Assembly: GCA_963573315.1 (NCBI GenBank)
Contig: OY752146.1
Location: forward strand, 2,542,001 to 2,606,000
Reading direction: 5' to 3'
DNA length: 64,000 nucleotides
From: Entomortierella parvispora
Taxonomy: Eukaryota > Mortierellomycota > Mortierellomycetes > Mortierellales > Mortierellaceae
In this document: positions 56,345-64,000 of the stretch, piece by piece
How positions within the stretch are numbered: position 1 is the first letter of the stretch
How the letters are laid out: each line of letters starts with the position of its first letter
The notes under the pieces: model-generated
Told to the model about the DNA's origin: nothing
What the model saw: the letters and a program-made list of their open reading frames with translations, nothing else
Database searches by the model: none
Made by a program: the position numbers and the translations under genes

Positions 56345-59152
56345 ATGTCGCAGCGGTCGTTTTCTTTCTCCAACGGTAACGGCAACGGCAACGGCAACGG
56401 CGGTGGTAATGGCAGTGGTAGTGGCACTCCCACATCCGAGAACCACCACTCTCATGTTCACCATTACAGCTCAAGCTCCAACCTACTGAATCGCAGCAAC
56501 TCTGCCAGTCGTCCCGGATCGCCTTCGACTGGTCAAGGATCCATCTCTGGCCTTACAAGCATCAACACAGTCTCGACACCATCTGGTCTGAGCAATCACA
56601 GCAACAGTAACAGCATTAGTGGCGGTCCTAGCCTTAACAGTTCCGTTGGCAACGGTTCCAGCTTGGGTCTTTCTGCTTACGAGAGCGGACTTGTTGGCAA
56701 GAGCGATTCCTATTTTCCGCCAACGTCATCATCGACCATGGACCACTCATTCTCTGTCGGCAATAGCGGGTACTCGAAGCGATCTCGTGGAGGTGCAGGC
56801 CTCTATTCGTCGGCACTGTCTGGGAAACGCTGGAAGTGGTGGAACTATACTGCATCGGCGTTGCTTGTCTTTGCATTGATAGAGGGTCTAGTCCTCCTGA
56901 TTGGCTCCAATGCCCTCTACTCCATGCCAGATCAAATTCAAATTGGTAAGAATGCAATGAAGGTCGTAATGGACACCAGCAGTAGGGAGGGACACAGCAA
57001 ACCTGATGGGTGCAGATATAATTGGATCGGGACACAGGGCAACGCAGGAGACAAAAGTCAAGGAGTCTGGAGCGACCCTTGGTGTTGCCAGCTGTCTCCT
57101 CTTGCATTGAACACAAGGGGGGAAGTCCTTTTGGGGCGCACAGGATATGTTGGTGGGAGAGAGAGAGAGCAGCCCACTATTCTTCACTAACACAGCACCC
57201 TATTCTTTACCGCACTAGACTCTCGTGATTTCCGCAAGGTCGACTATCAAGGCCTGGCAATTGATCCTACAGCTGTGTACAAGAAACAAATTCAAGTGTA
57301 CCATGTAACCAAAGAGTTTGGTCCCGCGTCGATGGGTGGCCTGGGTATGGTTGTCACTGCACTGGCAAAAGCTCAACAAAAGGCGAGATCACAAAAGGTC
57401 AACGTTGTTCTGCCTTACTACTCGATGCTGAACAGCAATCCAGATATCAAGTTCCATAAGAGTCTCCCCATCGACATCAAGGACAGTCGTGGGCGCCTTC
57501 AGGCCATGGTCTTTAACATCCACAAGTTCAAACTTCCTGTGCCTTTTGAGCCAAGCGACCTCTTGGTGGACAAGCGACAGATTACACCTGTGACCGTTTG
57601 GCTGATTGGACCTGCAGACACGTATCCCTTCGACAAAGCCTTTCAGAGCAAGAGCACCCAGGATATTTACTCGTCACCCAAAGGACTACCGGCCGAATGG
57701 AAAGACTTGTATTTCTCTAAAGCGGTCGCCATTTTTCTTCAGGACCAAAACAACAACAACGACATCTCTCTTTTTGCCACCACAGTGACGAGGTCGATTG
57801 ACGTGATCCATGTACATGGTGCTACGAACGCCCTTGTGCTTCATTATGCCCAGCAATTCATCGACAAAGGAAAAATGGGAGAAGAGCCACCAGCCCTGAT
57901 CTACACCCTACACGACTATCTCGATGAGCTTCAGTACTCGAACGAAATTGTGAACGTACAAAAGTTCATGAATAGGCGAGTTCATTCTGACGATGACGAG
58001 GAGGACATGTTCATGCAGATGGATGGCATCTCACCATATTGTCATGGTCATCGCATGTTTACTTCGGCCATGGGTATCGATCTTGCGGACGCTGTAACAT
58101 TTGTGTCAAAGACCATGGCCAAGGACATTGTCGAGGGTCGACTGGACTTTTACCTGAAGGAATTGGTTCTCGGAAGCGTCCTGAACCAAGCGGAAAAGAA
58201 TCTATTCATCGGTATTACAAACGGTGTCGACTTTGGGAAGCTGAACCCGTGGACTATGCCTGCTCTCCAGGCTCATGATCTCACATTCCCTGCCTCAGCC
58301 TCTACGAAGGAGGTCTCAAGCATCGACGCCCCTGCTGGCACGGGCACCCCCAACCTAACAATCAGGTCTGCGAAAGAGGCGGCAAAGCACTTTTTGTATA
58401 CCGAGGGGTATTTAACCGAGCAGGATCTCAGCAAGCCTCTGGTTCTCTTTATTGGTCGATTCCAGTACAACAAGGGGCTTGAGTTTTTTAACACCGCCAG
58501 CTCTGCTATCAAGGAACGTGGAGGCAAGTTTGTCATCATGGGCCAGCCCAATAACTTTCCGGTCAAGTCTGTTGAGAATCTGGAACGCCTCTTCAAGGGC
58601 ACGGTCAAGGTGATATCGGATGCCAGGACACAGGATGATTGGGGTGTTTACTGGCGCACAGCGGCTGATTTCTTGCTCGTACCGTCGTTGACCGAGAGCT
58701 TTGGGTTGGTAGCAGCCGAGGGTCTTCTCTTTGGTTCAACCGTAATATCATCTGGTGTTGGTGGCCTCACAGAGTTTTTGGTGGATCGGCCCAACCCCAA
58801 TGACAAGAATCAGCAACTTGAGTTGTCTGAAGCTGCCGAGGAGCAGCGATTTGTCCCATTGGACCAACAAGTTCAGATCGCCCCACGAAAAGATCGGTTC
58901 AACAGCTACTTGTTTGACGCCTTTGTCTCAGACTCTCACCCCCAATTGACAGCAGCTATTGCCGATGCCATTGCGGAATGGAGGCGGCTGCAACGGGACC
59001 CCAAGAGCCACGAACTGTTCTTGAACCGATTGGTAGACAGTGCACTCTCCATGGGATGGGATCGCGCAGGCGGGCCTGTGGATCAATACCGGGCGTTGTA
59101 CGAGATTGCGTTGAACTCGATTGGATTCAATGGCCAGACCGCACCTGCATAG
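56345..59152 (+). CDS. Membrane-anchored GT5/GT4-like glycosyltransferase (starch-synthase fold)
   Basis: Two exons, 56345-56945 and 57219-59152, give 844 aa. Residues 1-160 are a Ser/Asn/Gly-rich cytosolic tail. One hydrophobic segment at about 168-188 (ASALLVFALIEGLVLLIGSN) after WKWW predicts a type II membrane protein. From about 225 comes a complete GT-B enzyme. The N-terminal domain is GT5-like: VTKEFGPASMGGLGMVV, VIHVHGATNALVLHYA and IYTLHDYLDE. The C-terminal domain has VLFIGRFQYNKGLEFF and the E-x7-E nucleotide-sugar motif in PSLTESFGLVAAEGLLFG. GT5 enzymes build alpha-glucans from UDP- or ADP-glucose. The usual KxGGL Lys of glycogen and starch synthases is replaced (SMGGL), so donor or reaction may differ. 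It lacks the amylase and multi-span parts of Ags1-type alpha-1,3-glucan synthase. Location is probably Golgi or ER, inferred. Confidence 0.8.
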
Positions 59153-59433
59153 AGCGATACTACCTATTTACCTTAGTTATCTCCACCCCAAAAGAAACAT
59201 TTACAATATACACGCATCATCCGCATCCCATTGAGATTACACAGTCGTTATTGAAAAAAAATTGGTGGCGTTGTTGTTAAGAACAGCGATTTTTTTCTTC
59301 AGTGACACGCACCTTTTTTTTTGTCAGAGGCTTTCCTTCGGAGCTCCGGAGAGAGCGATATTGCCGACATCATATCTTTCGCACATCATCTAGTCATTTC
59401 TCCATCTCCCTCCCTCCCTCCTCCACTACGACA

Positions 59434-60582
59434 ATGTTCGCGAGATCCCTTGTTCAGCGCGCTGCCATCCCCACCGCTCGCTCTGCCGTGCGTACCATCA
59501 GCACATCGCGCGTTGCCTTGTCCGACAAGCTCTTTGTGGTAAGGCGCAAGATCAGGACGGACCTCGGACCTAGGCACAATTGTCCGAGGGGTGTCACTTA
59601 CCCCATCTCTGCCCATGGACCTGGATCACCTTCTCCCTTTTCATCCCTTGCATTGAGGCTAACGAAAGAACCATCATTCCCGTCTTTGTAACAGCACCGC
59701 GACACCTCTGACAACAATGCCAACGTCAAGTTTGAGTTTACGCCCGAAAACATGGAGCGTGCAAAGGAGATCATGGCCAAGTACCCTCCTCAATACAAGA
59801 AGGGAGCCATCATGCCCCTCTTGGACCTCGGTCAGCGTCAGCTTGGCTGGACCAGCTTGCCTGTCATGAACGCTGTCGCTAAGATGGTCGAAGTTCCCCC
59901 TATGCGCGTCTATGAGGTCGCCACATTCTACACCATGTACAACCGGTACGTCCTTGCCCTTTGATCTGCTTGATCTCCAGGGGCTTTTAGCCAGCCGGGA
60001 TCTCGATGCTGTTCAGATCTATGAAATCCCCTAGCAATGCAATTGAAGTCAGGAGCAGCTTCGCTACGGACTGCAACCGCCTATACTAGAAAGAGAAACT
60101 CCAGGCTACATTCAAGTCCTATTTTGAACATCTTCCCTCGATCTGAGGACGCCTCCTTCAATCGAACACTCACTAACCCGATTTTTCTTATTAACTATTA
60201 CAGTGAACCCGTCGGCAAATACTTCCTCCAGCTCTGCACCACTACCCCTTGCCAGCTTTGCGGATCAACAGAGATTTTGAAGACGATCGAGAAGGACTTG
60301 GGAATCAAGGTTGGAGAGACTACCAAGGATGGAAAGTTCACCCTCGTGGAGGTTGAGTGCGCCGGCGCCTGTGTGAACGCCCCCGTGTTGGCTGTGAATG
60401 ACGACTACTACGAAGATTTGACCTCAGAGTCGACAGTCAAGGTCCTCGAGTCCTTGAAGGCCGGAAAGCCCCTCAAGGCTGGACCCCAGTCTGGACGTCA
60501 CACTTGCGAACCCAAGGGCGGTTTGACCTCCTTGACCTCTGAACCAACCGGACCAGGCTTCATGTTGCGCCCTGATCTGTAA
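59434..60582 (+). CDS. NADH:ubiquinone oxidoreductase 24-kDa subunit (NDUFV2/NuoE)
   Basis: Three exons, 59434-59538, 59695-59945 and 60204-60582, give 244 aa. Residues 1-32 are an Arg/Ala/Ser presequence ([19 protein letters not shown]). The thioredoxin-like domain follows: [18 protein letters not shown], then [20 protein letters not shown] at the exon junction, then the 2Fe-2S ligands. These are two Cys in CTTTPC and two in CAGAC, the N1a cluster pattern. The subunit sits with the 51-kDa subunit in the NADH-oxidising arm of complex I. All residues expected of the family are present and the length is normal. Confidence 0.95.
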
Positions 60583-61007
60583 AGAAACTCAACCAAAGGG
60601 TTAAAAAATAGAGAAATGACTATAATACCTCGTCTAGCTACCCCACTCCCTCCCTGCTCCACCTTCGCTCCACCCTTTCCGCCTCGTAACGCATTACAAA
60701 TATACAATTCCAATTGAAGATATCCAAGAGACGTGCGCTGCTGAGGACACTTCAGCCAGAGCATACAAAGTTTCTCAACGTGGGGCAAAGAGGGAGCCTG
60801 AGAACAAGCCGAGAACAAGCGTGGCTTGGAAAATGCAGTCACGAAAAACATCTCTTTTTTTTTCTTTTTTTTGGAGTTGCACTTCACTGCATCGTCGTGT
60901 CTGCAGCCATTTGTCCCCATCCCCCCAGCTCATTCAAATCCTCGGGCGACCGTTACCCTTTCCTTTCTTCACCCCATTCAAAGACATAGACGCATATACA
61001 TTCGACC
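60583..61007. other. Spacer and leader between the complex I subunit and PWP1 genes
   Basis: 425 bp. The first 150 bp hold the 3' UTR of the upstream gene; T-rich and CT-rich tracts at 60850-60990 form the probable promoter and leader of PWP1. No other gene. Confidence 0.5.
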
Positions 61008-62865
61008 ATGATTTCAGCATTGCAATGGGTTCGTCGTGGTGCTGCCCAGGCCAGACCCGACAAGTACGATTTGGACGAGAAGGAGTTCAAGCGCATCAAT
61101 GAGTTTGCTGCCCAGCATCTCGCCGATGCCAAGGAAGAGCTTGCTGAGGCTCAGAGGGCCGAGAACATGTAAGTGCGCGACACTGTTGTTACGCTGGAGT
61201 AACAAGCAGAGCCGGGACCTGGATGGCACCATTGTTTGAGCAAAGACTAGAATGATAACTTACCCCTCGACTGCACAATCTTTGTCTCCGTAGCGCCAAC
61301 GGAATGGCTGTTGAGACTATCACGGAAATGAACCCTGAGCTCGCCGAATACAACCTGGATGACTATGACGAGGAAAAGCCTGAAGCTCAAGGTACAATTC
61401 GTGCGACTTGTGAGAACACTTTCTCAAAGAACCGCATCTAATCGTTCTTGTTTGTGCTCGCCGAACTTTCATAGAGGCCAGCATCTTCAGCAACTTGAAG
61501 GGACTCACATATTACACATCAAACCGCGAGGATCCATACATTACTTTGAAGGATGAGGAGGACGAGGATATTGAAGATATTATGATCCAGGCTACGGATA
61601 ACTTGTTGCTCGCTGCCAAGACCGAGGACGACATTTCCCATCTGGAGATTTACTTGTACGACGAATCTGAGGAGAACGAGGGCAACATGTACGTTCACCA
61701 CGACATTATGCTTCCCGCCTTCCCTTTGTGCCTGGAGTGGCTTGATTTCCGTGTGGGACGCAAGAGCGCTGTGGAGGGCCCTGGTAACTATGTGGCTATT
61801 GGAACGTTCGACCCTGAGATTGAGATCTGGGATTTGGATACCATCGATAACATGTACCCAGACGCCGTTTTGGGTGCCCCCGAAAAGACAAAGAAGAAGG
61901 GCGCCAAGAAGTCAAAGGTAATTATAATGATACACGACAGGGTTCCTTTGTTCAATGCCTCTTTTCCTCCTTGCAGATGGCATGTTTCTCACCCCAAGCT
62001 TTTATTCTGTGACGAGTAGAAGGCCAACAAGGAATACCACACTGATGCAGTGATGTCGTTGGCATGGAACAGACAACATCGCAACATTTTGGCCTCTGCG
62101 TCTGCTGATACGACTGTCAAGCTGTGGGATTTGACCACTCAGCAGTGCGCACACTCTTTCCATCACCACACGGACAAGGTCCAGGCATTGGCTTGGAACC
62201 CTATCGAATCAACAGCCTTGGTGACTGGATCTTACGACAAGACCGTTGCCGTCTTTGACTCTCGGGCACCAGATGCTCGTGCCACTTGGAAATTGCAGGC
62301 CGATGTTGAGTGCTTGCGCTGGGATCCTCATGATGCCAACTGCTTCTATGTTTCAACGGACGATGGTATGGTTCAATACTTTGATGGTCGTCAGGGAGGT
62401 GCTCAGCCCGTTTTCAGACTTCATGCCCACGACAAGGCTGTTTCGGCCATGGATGTGAACACCACCGTCAAGGGCTGCATTGTCACTGGATCGACCGATG
62501 GATCCGTCAAGGTTTGGGACGTCAAGGAGAACCGCCCCTCCATGGTGACCAGTCGCCAGGTCAAGAACGATATCGGCCAGGTCTTCTCGGTTACGTTCTG
62601 TCCCGATGCACCCTTCAACCTGGCCATGGCTGGATCTGCAGGCAAAGTCAACATTTGGGACATTGCCACCAATGCCGGAGTCCGTCGCGCGTTTGAGGGC
62701 CGCTCTGTGATCGTGGCGAGCTCCAGGACTGATAAGGAGAAGATTGTGTCGATGCCTGACGACGACGAGCCCGAATCAGAAGAGGAGATGGATGGAGCCG
62801 ACATTGACATGGACGAGGTTGTGGAGAGTGATTACGAGGAGGAGGAGAGCGGCGATGATGTCTAA
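61008..62865 (+). CDS. PWP1: Periodic tryptophan protein 1, WD-repeat ribosome biogenesis factor
   Basis: Four exons (61008-61168, 61294-61391, 61475-61917, 62020-62865) give 515 aa. The start MISALQWVRRGAAQARP matches the conserved Pwp1 opening. An acidic segment follows (KDEEDEDIEDIMIQ), as do WD repeats with WDLDTID, VKLWDLTTQQC, GSYDKTVAVFD, GSTDGSVKVWD and AGKVNIWDIATN from about residue 235 to 460. The C-terminus is acidic (DDDEPESEEEMDGADIDMDE), typical of nucleolar factors. Pwp1 works in early 60S subunit assembly, for 25S/5.8S rRNA processing. An in-frame stop TAG lies in the last intron right at the 3' acceptor, so that intron must be removed. Confidence 0.95.
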
Positions 62866-63188
62866 AGAGGCGTTTTGATCAAAGGACATTGTACCCAATA
62901 GATAATGAAACAAGAGACCAGTTACCCCCACACACCCTTTTCGCATACTAACCAAAAAAAAACAACAAAACAAAACAATAAACACATCGCATTTTCAAGG
63001 ACTCCATGAACAAAAGACAATTGATATGGATTCAATTGAACGGCATAGAAATGCAAAGTTTATTGTTTAGAAAATCTTGGAAGGGAAACGTAGAATTACA
63101 AGTTCGGAAGTGTTGTCGGGGAGGTGGGGCAAAAGGATGGTAAGGGCGGCCAAAGGTATACGTGGGTGAGAAGTCCAGGACAAGGTTT
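62866..63188. other. Convergent spacer
   Basis: 323 bp between the PWP1 stop and the stop of the carrier gene on the other strand. An AATAAAC at about 62977 could polyadenylate PWP1, and TTTATT at about 63058 reads AATAAA for the carrier transcript. No gene. Confidence 0.5.
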
Positions 63189-63906
63189 TTACTTGCCATA
63201 CTTTTCGTTGACATACTTCTTCAAGGCATCACCTCCAGCGACCATGCAAATGGTCTGCCACATGCCCAAACCGAACCGTGGAACTGTGCCTCTGTAAAAG
63301 CCCTTGATTCCGTTGGTCTGCCAAATCCAGCGCGCGCAGTTGGCGATAGTCATTTTTTCTGGACGTCCTGCCGTCTTGAGCTGTGATTGCATCTCGACAC
63401 GAATGACTTCAATGGGCTGGTTCCAGATAGAGAGACCTCCACCGATGGCTGAAGCGGCAATCTTTTCCCAGTTGTTCAAAGGAACTTTGGCCAGCTCACC
63501 AACGTCCTTGCCACGCAACTTGCGGATCGTTTCCTCGGCCAGACGCGAAAGACCCAGACGCGATCCCCAGTTGGTACATTGACGCAATGCCACGGCATTG
63601 ACACCCTTGTTGATACCACGGATACCCTCGCGCTTAAAGATGTCAGAAGCGACTGCGAATGTGGAGATCTGAGGAGCACCGCCAGCGCCGACCGCAGCCT
63701 TGTGACGTGTGATCTCGACCGTCTTCATGAACGTACAGAAACCCATAGTGGTGTAGGCCTGGGCGAGTCCACCTCCCATACCTCCAACCAGACCTGCTGC
63801 GAAGGGGGAAATGCCAGAGTTCAAGGCAACGTATTCAATCTCGCCTGCAGCAAAGATGAGGACGGCGCCCTTTGTGCTGGCTTCGATCCAGGCCCAAGGG
63901 ATCAAT
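63189..63906 (-). CDS. YHM2: Yhm2-type mitochondrial citrate/oxoglutarate carrier (3' exon only)
   Basis: The last exon on the minus strand runs from an acceptor AG at 63907-63908 to the TAA at 63189-63191, about 238 residues. The 5' exon or exons begin right of 63908 and extend past the window edge. The visible part begins IPWAWIEASTKGAVLIFAAG, a hallmark of the Yhm2 branch, and contains carrier-family motifs: KREGIRGINKGVNAVALRQ and the third-repeat signature QPIEVIRVEMQ (Px[D/E]xx[R/K]), ending FYRGTVPRFGLGMWQ. Yhm2 exchanges citrate for oxoglutarate across the inner membrane and was also isolated as an mtDNA-binding protein in yeast. The carrier has no cleavable presequence in known members. 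Confidence 0.9.
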
Positions 63907-64000
63907 CTACAAGAAACGCAACAGAAAAAAAGAGATGAACCGTAACCAAGACGTTACCAGATCGATTGAAAAGATACATATTAGTCACACGAAACGAAAA

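Noticed and set aside
1-64000. CRISPR arrays, operons, Shine-Dalgarno sites, insertion sequences, integrated virus
   Set aside because: Split genes with spliceosomal introns show a eukaryotic nucleus. No regularly spaced repeats, terminal inverted repeats, reverse transcriptase, integrase or capsid motifs were seen.

Overview
The window is nuclear DNA from a filamentous fungus. Almost every protein gene is split by short GT-AG introns, usually 60-290 nt. The regulators carry long Gln, His, Asn and Ser tracts, and leader and promoter regions are strongly pyrimidine-rich on the transcribed strand. The gene set (Arc1/AIMP1-like tRNA-binding protein, Seb1/Nrd1-type CID-RRM protein, Yhm2-type carrier, a FAR1-type zinc-binding regulator) and the style of the homopolymer-rich regulators suggest an early-diverging Mucoromycota-type fungus, most likely a Mortierella relative. 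That placement is inference, not something I can test here.

Layout. 1-2.9 kb: right end of an unknown low-complexity protein, then an Arc1-like gene on the minus strand. 2.9-7.7 kb: long divergent noncoding region with microsatellites. 7.7-13.6 kb: a Gln/His-rich regulator with a FAR1-type domain, apparently containing a 2.46-kb intron. 13.8-19.9 kb: a dense RNA polymerase II block of Dr1/NC2-beta (-), a CID-RRM termination factor (+) and Mediator subunit 4 (-). 21.2-23.7 kb: an endosomal Na+/H+ exchanger (+). 25.1-28.8 kb: a Crz1-like C2H2 factor (-) behind a 6-kb noncoding leader region. 34.8-37.5 kb: a coiled-coil protein of unknown role (-). 38.5-41.3 kb: a bHLH-zipper factor (-). 41.3-44.7 kb: noncoding.

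From 44.7 kb to the right edge the DNA becomes compact and housekeeping: a hotdog thioesterase (-), mitochondrial EF-Ts (+), an unknown Rossmann-fold protein (-), ETF-ubiquinone oxidoreductase (-), a small SRPBCC protein (+), a four-helix membrane protein (-), a membrane-anchored GT5-like glycosyltransferase (+), the 24-kDa subunit of complex I (+), the ribosome-biogenesis WD protein Pwp1 (+), and the 3' part of a Yhm2-type carrier (-) cut by the window edge.

How the genes relate. Several encode gene-expression machinery: Dr1, the CID-RRM protein and Med4 act at the polymerase II promoter and terminator, and three sequence-specific regulators (FAR1-type, Crz1-like, bHLH) have unusually large flanks. 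The NHX-type exchanger and the Crz1-like factor both belong to pathways of ion homeostasis, but there is no evidence that they are co-regulated. In the right third, EF-Ts, ETF-QO, the 24-kDa complex I subunit and the Yhm2 carrier all serve the mitochondrion. I see no rRNA, tRNA, CRISPR array, virus or intact transposon. Candidates for something new are the membrane-anchored GT5-like enzyme with a changed substrate-binding motif, the FAR1-type regulator, GC-AG introns in two small genes and a 20-nt micro-exon. All exon boundaries were read by eye from splice consensus and frame continuity.
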